The position numbers and the translations under genes are program-made. From contig DBWZ01000092.1 of assembly GCA_002309345.1 (NCBI GenBank), forward strand, positions 37,919 to 54,648: DNA of 16,730 nucleotides, in the 5' to 3' direction. Under the pieces are notes generated by a model. It worked only from the letters and a program-made list of their open reading frames with translations, had not been told where the DNA came from and did not search any database. The DNA comes from Pseudobutyrivibrio sp. UBA1225. Its GTDB lineage: Bacteria; Bacillota; Clostridia; Lachnospirales; Lachnospiraceae. This document shows, in pieces, positions 1-5,983 of this stretch (positions within the stretch are counted from its first letter, which is position 1; each line of letters opens with the position of its first letter).

Positions 1-345
1 GAGCTTAACGGCAAGCTCATCGGTTCTGCACAGCGTGTTCCTACACCAACAGGTTCTACAACAATCCTTACAGCAGTTGTAAACGCTAAGGATGTTACTG
101 TTGAGGGTATCAACGCAGCTATGAAGGCAGCAGCTAACGAGTCATTCGGTTACAACGAGGATGAAATCGTTTCTTCAGATATCGTAGGTATGAGATTTGG
201 TTCTCTCTTCGATGCTACACAGACAATGGTTTCTAAAGTTTCTGATGATCAGTACGAGGTACAGGTTGTTTCTTGGTATGACAACGAGAACAGCTACACA
301 TCACAGATGGTTCGTACAATCAAGTACTTCTCAGAGTTAGCTTAA
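1..345 (+). CDS. gap: Glyceraldehyde-3-phosphate dehydrogenase, C-terminal part
   Basis: This is the 3' end of a glycolytic GAPDH gene, which makes 1,3-bisphosphoglycerate from glyceraldehyde 3-phosphate with NAD. The reading frame is open from base 1, so the gene begins outside the window. The 114 visible codons are about the last third of a normal 335-345-residue enzyme. They start with the catalytic-domain stretch LNGKLIGSAQRVPTPTGS and end with the family hallmark SWYDNENSYTSQMVRTIKYF, which packs near the NAD site. The active-site cysteine region is upstream and not visible. The methionine codon at 121 is internal and not a start. A strong terminator follows at 383, and pgk is the next gene. 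Codon use is strongly biased (GTT, CTT, ACA), as expected for a highly expressed gene. Identification is secure. Confidence 0.95.
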   Translation, partial: ELNGKLIGSAQRVPTPTGSTTILTAVVNAKDVTVEGINAAMKAAANESFGYNEDEIVSSDIVGMRFGSLFDATQTMVSKVSDDQYEVQVVSWYDNENSYTSQMVRTIKYFSELA

Positions 346-382
346 TAATTGTCTATTATCCTAATTATTATTTAGGTTTTTG

Positions 383-422
383 CAGTCCAGTCCTTTTATG
401 GGCTGGGCTGTTTTTGCTTTTT
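383..422 (+). terminator. Intrinsic terminator after gap
   Basis: An 11-bp stem (CAGTCCAGTCC at 383-393 pairs with GGGCTGGGCTG at 400-410, with two G-T wobbles) closes a six-base loop. It is followed directly by TTTTT, then GC and another T run. This is a classic Rho-independent terminator and should separate most gap transcription from pgk. Confidence 0.9.
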
Positions 423-534
423 GGGTATATGGTTTTATTAACCGTAGACCAAAATTATTTCTTAAAAGCAATGGTTTATCTTATGAAATTGAAGTTGAGT
501 TAAATAATACAAACTTGGCTTATTGAAAAACTGA
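423..534 (+). other. AT-rich gap between the gap terminator and the pgk leader structure
   Basis: I see no open reading frame and no repeat here. A pgk promoter would be expected in this stretch because a terminator lies upstream, but no pair of -35 and -10 boxes with good spacing was found. TTGAGT at 495-500 is the best -35-like word and has no convincing partner. Confidence 0.4.
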
Positions 535-661
535 GCCTGTAGACTACAAGAATTTGTCGGTAGACATCAAGCTCATAGATAACTAGAGCGAAACGTGTTA
601 GTTGAGCGGAGTTATCTATGGCTTGTAGTCGTAACCGACAAGGCTTGTAGGCGTGACAGGC
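535..661 (+). promoter_or_regulatory. Long rod-like structured leader of pgk
   Basis: About 127 bases can fold into one nested rod. GCCTGT (535-540) pairs with ACAGGC (656-661). CTACAAG (544-550) pairs with CTTGTAG (644-650). TTGTCGG (554-560) pairs with CCGACAA (635-641). CAAGC plus CATAGATAACT (568-584, one bulged T) pairs with AGTTATCTATG plus GCTTG (610-625). The apical loop contains AGAGCGAAACGTGTTAG. Alternative pairings exist: the 5' strand GACTACAAG also matches CTTGTAGTC at 622-630, and GCTTGT at 643-648 can form a local hairpin with ACAGGC next to the ribosome binding site AGGAGG (673-678). The inverted repeats are directly visible. A regulatory role is inferred, and a mobile miniature inverted repeat is the main alternative. 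Confidence 0.6.
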
Positions 662-686
662 GTAGTTATACAAGGAGGAATTTTAA

Positions 687-1910
687 ATGGCTTTAAACAA
701 GAAAACAGTAGATGACATTAATGTAAAGGGCCGTCGCGTTCTTGTTCGTTGTGACTTCAACGTACCTCTTAAGGCAGGCGAAATCACAGATGATACTCGT
801 ATCCGTGCAGCTCTTCCAACAATCAACAAGCTTATCGCTGATGGCGGCAAGGTTATTCTTTGCTCACACCTTGGTAAGGTAAAGAATGGTCCTAACGAGG
901 GCGAGAGCCTTGCTCCAGTTGCAAAGCGTCTTTCAGAGAAGCTTGGCAAGGAAGTTAACTTCGTTGCAGATTACAACGTAACAGGCGAAGCTGCTACAGC
1001 AGCAGTAAACGCTATGAACGAAGGCGATGTTGTACTTCTTCAGAATACTCGTTTCCGTGGCGAGGAAGAGACAAAGAATGGTGAAGCTTTCTCTAAGGAG
1101 CTTGCTGATCTTGCTGACGATTATGTATGTGATGCATTTGGTTCATCACACAGAGCACATGCTTCAGTAGCAGGTGTTACAAAGTTCATCACTGCAAAGG
1201 GTGGTTCAAACGTAGTTGGATACCTTATGCAGAAGGAAATCGACTTCCTTGGCAACGCTGTTGAGAATCCAGTACGTCCATTCGTAGCTATTCTTGGTGG
1301 TGCAAAGGTAGCTGATAAACTTAACGTTATCAACAACCTTCTTGAGAAGTGTGACACTCTCATCATCGGTGGTGGTATGTCTTACACATTCCAGAAGGCA
1401 CTTGGATACGAAATCGGAAAGTCACTTTGCGATGATTCTAAGCTTGATTACTGTAAGGAAATGCTTGAGAAGGCAAAGAGCATGGGTAAGGAAATCCTTC
1501 TTCCACTTGATGCTGTAACAATCTCTGATTTCCCAGATCCAATCGATGCTCCAATCGAGACACAGACTTTCGATACAGAAGATATGCCAGCTGATAGAGA
1601 AGGCTGCGATATCGGTCCTAAGACTGTTGCTCTTTTCTCTGAAAAGGTTAAGACAGCTAAGACAGTTCTTTGGAACGGACCAATGGGTCTTTTCGAGAAC
1701 CCAGCACTTGCTGTAGGAACAAAGGCTGTTGCTCAGGCACTTGCTGAGACAGACGCTACAACAATCATCGGTGGTGGTGATTCAGCTGCAGCTGTAAACC
1801 AGATGGGATTCGCTGACAAGATGAGCCACATCTCTACAGGTGGTGGAGCTTCTCTTGAATTCCTTGAGGGGAAGGAGTTGCCTGGCGTTTACGCAGCCGA
1901 CGACAAATAA
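687..1910 (+). CDS. pgk: Phosphoglycerate kinase
   Basis: This cytoplasmic enzyme transfers the phosphate of 1,3-bisphosphoglycerate to ADP in the first ATP-yielding step of glycolysis. The 407-residue protein is full length and slightly longer than the usual 390-400. Near the N terminus are the substrate-binding signature VLVRCDFNVPL and the DDTRIRAALPTI stretch. Further on are SSHRAHA, the hinge region with FVAILGGAKVADKLNVINNL, the WNGPMGLFE motif and the nucleotide-binding glycine loop IIGGGDSAAAV, followed by MSHISTGGGASLEFLEG. The usual SHLGRPKG reads SHLGKVKNGPNEG; a lysine at the Arg position is common in clostridia, but the lost proline and the small insertion differ from the forms I recall. 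AGGAGG at 673-678, eight bases before the ATG, supports the start. The gene lies between gap and tpiA, each separated by a long structured gap, and its codon bias matches high expression. Confidence 0.98.
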   Translation: MALNKKTVDDINVKGRRVLVRCDFNVPLKAGEITDDTRIRAALPTINKLIADGGKVILCSHLGKVKNGPNEGESLAPVAKRLSEKLGKEVNFVADYNVTGEAATAAVNAMNEGDVVLLQNTRFRGEEETKNGEAFSKELADLADDYVCDAFGSSHRAHASVAGVTKFITAKGGSNVVGYLMQKEIDFLGNAVENPVRPFVAILGGAKVADKLNVINNLLEKCDTLIIGGGMSYTFQKALGYEIGKSLCDDSKLDYCKEMLEKAKSMGKEILLPLDAVTISDFPDPIDAPIETQTFDTEDMPADREGCDIGPKTVALFSEKVKTAKTVLWNGPMGLFENPALAVGTKAVAQALAETDATTIIGGGDSAAAVNQMGFADKMSHISTGGGASLEFLEGKELPGVYAADDK

Positions 1911-1924
1911 ATTCGTCTTTTTCA

Positions 1925-1994
1925 AAAATTTCGGCGTTAATTAGTATTCGCTGTACGTCTTTGTACAGCTTCATACTAATTGCCTTGAAATTTT
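1925..1994 (+). other. Long imperfect stem-loop just after pgk
   Basis: Four nested stems are visible: AAAATTTC with GAAATTTT (1925-1932, 1987-1994), GGC with GCC, AATTAGTAT with ATACTAATT (1939-1947, 1973-1981), and GCTGTAC with GTACAGC (1950-1956, 1963-1969). The last T run is only four long and lies inside the stem, so this is not a textbook terminator. It may attenuate transcription or protect the pgk mRNA 3' end. Confidence 0.6.
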
Positions 1995-2045
1995 AGAAAA
2001 ATACTAGAATTTTCGTTTGAGTATATAAGTTGTTTGTAGGTTGAA

Positions 2046-2090
2046 GATTTTTCGCATATACTTTTACAAGGCAAAGTATATGGAAAAATC
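2046..2090 (+). other. Second stem-loop in the pgk-tpiA gap
   Basis: GATTTTTC (2046-2053) pairs with GAAAAATC (2083-2090), and CATATACTTT (2055-2064) pairs with AAAGTATATG (2073-2082). This gives 18 bp with a single bulged G and an eight-base loop. No T run follows, so a terminator is unlikely on this strand. It is one of several hairpins arranged in tandem in this gap. Confidence 0.6.
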
Positions 2091-2107
2091 GAAGCCGATT
2101 AATTCAC

Positions 2108-2140
2108 GGCATGCTGCATTAACCTCAGGTAATCAGTGCC
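2108..2140 (+). other. Small imperfect stem-loop in the pgk-tpiA gap
   Basis: Short arms GGCA, CTG, ATTA and CCT pair in order with AGG, TAAT, CAG and TGCC, with small bulges on the 5' side. The structure is weaker than its neighbours. It is listed because it fills the space between two much longer hairpins. Confidence 0.35.
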
Positions 2141-2172
2141 TGTTAAGTATGAAACTAATAAAACTAAAAATA

Positions 2173-2323
2173 GCAATGTCATGAGGGATTAATAATTACT
2201 CTCGTAAGACCTTCTTTTTCCATCCCTACTTAGATGGCACGCAGTGGCATCTTATGTAGGGTAATGAGAAAAAGCAGAGCGAAAGCGTGTCTTAGAGAGT
2301 GATTGTTAATCCGAATGACATGC
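2173..2323 (+). promoter_or_regulatory. 151-base rod-like structured leader of tpiA
   Basis: An almost fully paired rod is visible. GC and ATGTCAT (2173-2182) pair with ATGACAT and GC (2315-2323). GGATTAATAATTACTCTC (2186-2203) pairs without a break with GAGAGTGATTGTTAATCC (2295-2312; two wobbles). TAAGAC (2205-2210) pairs with GTCTTA (2289-2294). Inside lie CTTTTTC with GAAAAAG, CCCTAC with GTAGGG, and an apical hairpin built on AGATG and CATCT. The 3' strand carries an unpaired AGAGCGAAAGCGTGT segment that resembles the loop of the pgk leader element. The pairing is directly visible. Function is unknown; a cis-regulatory RNA, a small RNA or a miniature inverted-repeat element would all fit. 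Between the rod and tpiA lies only a weak promoter-like pair (TTGGAT 2333-2338, TATTAT 2358-2363, 19-base spacing). Confidence 0.65.
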
Positions 2324-2401
2324 GAGATTTAGTTGGATATTTTAGAAGCAAGTCGACTATTATAACAGGAGACTTGCCACTCAAAAGATAGGAGAAAAAT
2401 T

Positions 2402-3148
2402 ATGGCAAGAAGAAGAATTATTGCCGGCAACTGGAAGATGAACATGACACCTTCTGAAGCTGTTAAGCTTGTTGCTGAGCTCAAGGATTTAGTTGTAAAT
2501 GATGCTGTAGACGTAGTTTACTGCGTACCAGCAATTGATATCGTTCCTGTTGTAGAGGCAGTTAAGGGTACAAACGTAAACGTTGGTGCTGAGAACTTCT
2601 ACATCGAGGACAAGGGAGCTTTCACAGGTGAAATTTCAGCTCCTATGCTTGTAGACGCAGGCGTTAAATATGTAATCATGGGTCACTCAGAGAGAAGAGA
2701 TATCTTTGGTGAGGACGATATCCTTATCAACGCAAAGGTTAAGAAGGCATTTGCTGCTGGACTTACTCCAATCCTTTGCTGTGGTGAGTCTCTTGCTCTT
2801 CGTAAGGCTGGTACTTACAAAGAGTGGATTGAGAGACAGATTACATGGGATCTTTCAGGCGTAACAGCTGATCAGGTTAAGAAGCTTGTTATCGCTTACG
2901 AGCCAATCTGGGCTATCGGTACAGGCGAGACAGCTACAGCTGATCAGGCAGAAGAAGTTTGTGCATTCATCCGCGAGCTTATTGCTAAGCTTTACGACGA
3001 TGCTACAGCTGAAGCTGTTCGTATTCAGTACGGCGGATCTATGAATGCTGGCAACGCTGCTGAGCTTCTTAGCAAACCAAACATCGACGGTGGTCTTATC
3101 GGTGGTGCTTCACTCAAGGCTGACTTCGGTAAAATCGTTAATGCTTAA
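2402..3148 (+). CDS. tpiA: Triosephosphate isomerase
   Basis: This enzyme interconverts dihydroxyacetone phosphate and glyceraldehyde 3-phosphate. The 248-residue TIM barrel is the normal length. Visible motifs are GNWKMN with the catalytic lysine (about residue 12), GHSERR with the electrophilic histidine, the AYEPIWAIGTG loop with the catalytic glutamate and the flexible phosphate-gripping lid, and the C-terminal IQYGGSM and GGLIGGASL phosphate-binding loops. All key residues are present. The start is set by AGGAG at 2390-2394, seven bases upstream. A second AGGAG (2367-2371) lies at the edge of a hairpin whose arms are GCAAGTC (2348-2354) and GACTTGC (2371-2377). The gene is preceded by the 491-base hairpin-rich gap and followed by a strong terminator, so it may be transcribed on its own or by read-through from pgk. 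Confidence 0.98.
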   Translation: MARRRIIAGNWKMNMTPSEAVKLVAELKDLVVNDAVDVVYCVPAIDIVPVVEAVKGTNVNVGAENFYIEDKGAFTGEISAPMLVDAGVKYVIMGHSERRDIFGEDDILINAKVKKAFAAGLTPILCCGESLALRKAGTYKEWIERQITWDLSGVTADQVKKLVIAYEPIWAIGTGETATADQAEEVCAFIRELIAKLYDDATAEAVRIQYGGSMNAGNAAELLSKPNIDGGLIGGASLKADFGKIVNA

Positions 3149-3215
3149 AATGAGTTTTGTTAATGACTTTGTTAAAATTGTCAATTATAAGTGAGAAAAA
3201 CTCCTAAAGTTTTAC

Positions 3216-3249
3216 ATGCGCATCAGTTATCTGGTGCGCATTTTTATTT
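3216..3249 (+). terminator. Intrinsic terminator after tpiA
   Basis: ATGCGCATCAG (3216-3226) pairs with CTGGTGCGCAT (3231-3241) over 11 bp with one wobble. The loop is TTAT, and a T-rich tail (TTTTTATTT) follows. This is a strong Rho-independent terminator ending the pgk-tpiA transcript. Confidence 0.9.
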
Positions 3250-3275
3250 AAATGATATTTGATTTATGGTATAAT
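3247..3275 (+). promoter_or_regulatory. Probable promoter for the two lipoprotein genes
   Basis: A consensus TATAAT at 3270-3275 is preceded by TG at 3267-3268, giving an extended -10. A weak -35 (TTTAAA, 3247-3252) lies 17 bases upstream. It sits right after the tpiA terminator and about 70 bases before the Sel1 gene start, which is where a new promoter is needed. Confidence 0.6.
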
Positions 3276-3343
3276 TTGCGCTGGTAGATTTATCAATTCA
3301 TTATGAATCTAATTGAAGCGTTTTATATATACTAGGAGGAATA

Positions 3344-4567
3344 ATGAAGCGTAATATACGTTTATTGTTATTAGCTAGTTGCACAGCGGCTCTTCTTTTG
3401 GGTTGTTCAAAAGACAAAGAAGAGAGAGAAGTAGAAGAAAATGACACCAAAGAACAAGTGGCTTTCGACGATGTCAAGGTCAAAGACTACACAGTTCTTT
3501 CGTATAGCGAGCTAGAGGTTTTGGCATACGAGGATGACACCAAAGCTCAGGTTATGCTTGGTCGTATGCTGGAATATGGCACCGAGGATGTTAAGCAAGA
3601 TTTTTCGGAGGCAATTTCTTGGTACAAGATGGCTTCTGATTCAGGTGACTACGAGGGTACTTGTGCGCTTGGATATTTTTATCTTACTGGCACAGGTGTG
3701 ACTCAAGATTTAAAGCAGGCTAAGGATCTTTTTACAGCTGCAATTAATGATGGTGCCATTGCCAACGCCAAGGTTGGACTTGCCAGAGTATTACTTGCAG
3801 AGGGTGGATATCAGTTTGTAGAAGAGGACACTTCCATTTCAGCGGATGAATCAGAGGATGAAGAGGAAGAGGCACCTACATCTACAAGCGAAGATTTAGA
3901 GCAGGTTGTCACTTTAATCACTGAAGCGCAGAAGGCAGATGATGCTGATGCAGGATATTATTTGGGCAAGCTATATCAGTATGGAATCGGTGTCCCTCAG
4001 GATTACAAAAAGGCATTTGCATATTACAGCGGTGTGGCAGCATCAACTAGCACCGCAATTCAAGATAGAGATTCAATCAATCTAGCCAATGTGGCGCTTG
4101 GTATTATGTATGTCAAGGGTCTAGGAATCGAAGAAAATCCAGAGACTGCATTGGAATACTTTACTAAAGCTTCTGAGAATGGCTCTGCCAAGGCAAGCTA
4201 TTACATCGGTCAGATATATGAAAATGGCATTGGCGTAGACAAAGACTATGAGCAGGCAATGGAATTCTATCTCAAGGCTGCTGATATGGATTACGCGCCA
4301 GCGCTCAATCAGGTAGGTTATTTATATTACAACGGATATGGCGTAGATGTGGATTTCGCGTCTGCGGTTTATTATCAAAAGCTTGCTGCTTTGCAAGGAT
4401 ATGCAATAGCGCAGGTTAATCTTGGTTTTCTTTACGAAAACGGATACGGGGTAGAGAGAAATTTGGAAACAGCTTTAGCGTACTATGAAATGGCCGCTGA
4501 TTCAGGTTATGAAGGTGCTATGGAGGCTGTTGTCAGAGTAAAGGCACAGATTAATGAAGAAACCTAA
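3344..4567 (+). CDS. Sel1-repeat lipoprotein
   Basis: A 407-residue predicted lipoprotein. A short basic N terminus, a leucine-rich segment and the lipobox LLGC place the lipidated cysteine at residue 21. An acidic, charged stretch follows, then about eight Sel1-like helical hairpin repeats of 36 residues, recognised by recurring LGxxYxxGxGVxxDxxxAxxYYxxAAxxG. Repeats 1-3 cover roughly residues 67-160. A very acidic insert (about 160-190, rich in E, D, S and T) separates them from repeats 4-8 (about 200-388). Sel1 repeats usually make superhelical protein-binding surfaces; the partner here is unknown. AGGAGGA at 3334-3340 supports the start. The 3' end overlaps the next lipoprotein gene by 14 bases, suggesting translational coupling and a shared job at the outer face of the membrane. 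Codon use is less biased than in the flanking glycolytic genes. Confidence 0.88.
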   Translation: MKRNIRLLLLASCTAALLLGCSKDKEEREVEENDTKEQVAFDDVKVKDYTVLSYSELEVLAYEDDTKAQVMLGRMLEYGTEDVKQDFSEAISWYKMASDSGDYEGTCALGYFYLTGTGVTQDLKQAKDLFTAAINDGAIANAKVGLARVLLAEGGYQFVEEDTSISADESEDEEEEAPTSTSEDLEQVVTLITEAQKADDADAGYYLGKLYQYGIGVPQDYKKAFAYYSGVAASTSTAIQDRDSINLANVALGIMYVKGLGIEENPETALEYFTKASENGSAKASYYIGQIYENGIGVDKDYEQAMEFYLKAADMDYAPALNQVGYLYYNGYGVDVDFASAVYYQKLAALQGYAIAQVNLGFLYENGYGVERNLETALAYYEMAADSGYEGAMEAVVRVKAQINEET

Positions 4568-5933
4568 ATCATTTTTAGTGTTGCTTGCAGCTCTTTCAAT
4601 GTTGCTAGTTGGATGTGGCAAAAAGGTAGTTGAGATTGAGCTACACAACGGGGAAGCTAGTAAACCGCAAATCCTCAAGATAGTTGACCTTGATGATGCA
4701 TGGGATACAATCCTAAACAACAGTACAAGAGAGTTTATCGGTGGACATCCTATCGATGAGGCCTTTCTCACGATGGTTACTGCGGATTACGGCGAGGAAG
4801 TTATTGAAAAGATTGCCAGTTTTGCAAACTTTACTACACCTGAGATATGGTATGCATGCACTGGCAAAAGCATTCATGTGCTTTGGTATGATTATTGCCA
4901 AAGGACAGGTTTAGAGCGCTATTCGTTTGACAGGACATATGTGGTAGATAAAGCACCTGGTGAGGATATTGTTATGGATTTCACCGGAGATTTTTCTCTT
5001 ACTGAGGGAGTTGCTACTACACTATTTATGGACAGTCAAATCAATGGCATTGAGGATTGCTTTTCAGAAGATCTGCTAGAAGAAATGCGTTCGGCAGATG
5101 TTTTGATGATAAATAACGAGTTTGCTTATACCAATAGAGGGCAGGCGTTGTTTGGCAAAGCCTATACCTTTAGAGCAATTCCAGTTAGAGTTTCAAACTT
5201 GGCAACGATAGGTGCTGATGTGGTTAATATTGCAAACAATCACGTGTTTGATTATGACGAAACTGGTTTTCTTGATACGCTAGAAACTCTCGAGGGCGCC
5301 AGTATGCCTTATGTTGGCGCAGGCAGAAATCTAGATGAAGCTAAAAGGCCAGTCTACTATATTGCTGGTGGGCGCAAAATTGCTATCGTTTCTGCAACTC
5401 AAATCGAGCGCACGCTCAACTTTACAAGAGAAGCCACTGATACCACTCCCGGGGTTTTGAAATGTCTTGACCCAGAGTGTTTTTGCAAGGTAATCAAAAC
5501 GGCTAAGAATAATGCTGATTATGTTATTGTTATTCCTCATTGGGGCACAGAGGGAAATGCCAACTATGGGCCTGATCAAGTCGCTCTGGCAAGAGCGTTT
5601 GTTGAGGCGGGCGCCGATGTTATCATTGGCGGCCACACGCATTGCCTTCAAACCATAGAATATATGGACGATGTTCCAATCTACTACAGTCTTGGTAACT
5701 ACTGGTTCTCGACCACAAGCAATATGCCTGCTGCTTACAGCACAGCTATTGCTCAGGTTAGAATCAATCCCGAGGGGCAAATTGATGCCTATCTTTTACC
5801 CTGTCACTTTGCGGGTGGCGTCACTGCCAAGCTTCATGTAGAGGATACAACATATAGCGATATCATAAATAGTCTCAATCATCTGTCTCAATCAGCAGTC
5901 ATAGATGAACAGGGACATATCAATAAAAAATAA
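4554..5933 (+). CDS. CapA-family (PgsA-like) metallophosphatase-fold lipoprotein
   Basis: A 459-residue predicted lipoprotein with lipobox LLVGC (lipidated Cys21). Residues from about 140 onward match the CapA/PgsA domain, a calcineurin-like metallophosphoesterase fold. Visible metal-site motifs are MDFTGDFSL (Asp142, Asp146), INNEFAYT, IANNHVFDY, IPHWGTEGN, IIGGHTHCLQ and YSLGNYWF. Family members include CapA and PgsA of poly-gamma-glutamate synthesis, but many clostridial members stand alone with unknown substrate, and no capB or capC genes are visible here. Residues 22-139 form an N-terminal region I do not recognise, with a conserved-looking TPEIWYACTGKSIHVLWYDY stretch. The start overlaps the Sel1 gene by 14 bases with no strong ribosome binding site of its own, implying coupling. 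gpmI follows after 50 bases with no terminator. Fold assignment is firm; the reaction is not known. Confidence 0.88.
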   Translation: MKKPKSFLVLLAALSMLLVGCGKKVVEIELHNGEASKPQILKIVDLDDAWDTILNNSTREFIGGHPIDEAFLTMVTADYGEEVIEKIASFANFTTPEIWYACTGKSIHVLWYDYCQRTGLERYSFDRTYVVDKAPGEDIVMDFTGDFSLTEGVATTLFMDSQINGIEDCFSEDLLEEMRSADVLMINNEFAYTNRGQALFGKAYTFRAIPVRVSNLATIGADVVNIANNHVFDYDETGFLDTLETLEGASMPYVGAGRNLDEAKRPVYYIAGGRKIAIVSATQIERTLNFTREATDTTPGVLKCLDPECFCKVIKTAKNNADYVIVIPHWGTEGNANYGPDQVALARAFVEAGADVIIGGHTHCLQTIEYMDDVPIYYSLGNYWFSTTSNMPAAYSTAIAQVRINPEGQIDAYLLPCHFAGGVTAKLHVEDTTYSDIINSLNHLSQSAVIDEQGHINKK

Positions 5934-5940
5934 TAAACAA

Positions 5941-5969
5941 AATATTCTTAAAGCTTCTGCTGGAATATT
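5941..5969 (+). other. Stem-loop directly before the gpmI ribosome binding site
   Basis: AATATTC (5941-5947) is the reverse complement of GAATATT (5963-5969), with a small inner AGC/GCT pair. The AGGAGG of gpmI begins two bases after it. No T run follows, so termination is unlikely. It could affect processing or translation of gpmI. Confidence 0.4.
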
Positions 5970-5983
5970 AAGGAGGATTATCA

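Noticed and set aside
1925..1994. Standard intrinsic terminator for pgk
   Set aside because: The hairpin is long, but the T run is short and lies inside the stem, so it is listed as a stem-loop of uncertain role.
535..2323. Pair of identical mobile miniature elements at the pgk and tpiA leaders
   Set aside because: Only a loop motif of about 17-20 bases is shared, the arms differ and no target-site duplications were seen. Kept as a possibility but not called as mobile elements.
5331..5780. Minus-strand open frame of 149 codons within the CapA-like gene
   Set aside because: The + strand encodes clear metallophosphatase motifs here; the reverse frame has no recognisable features.
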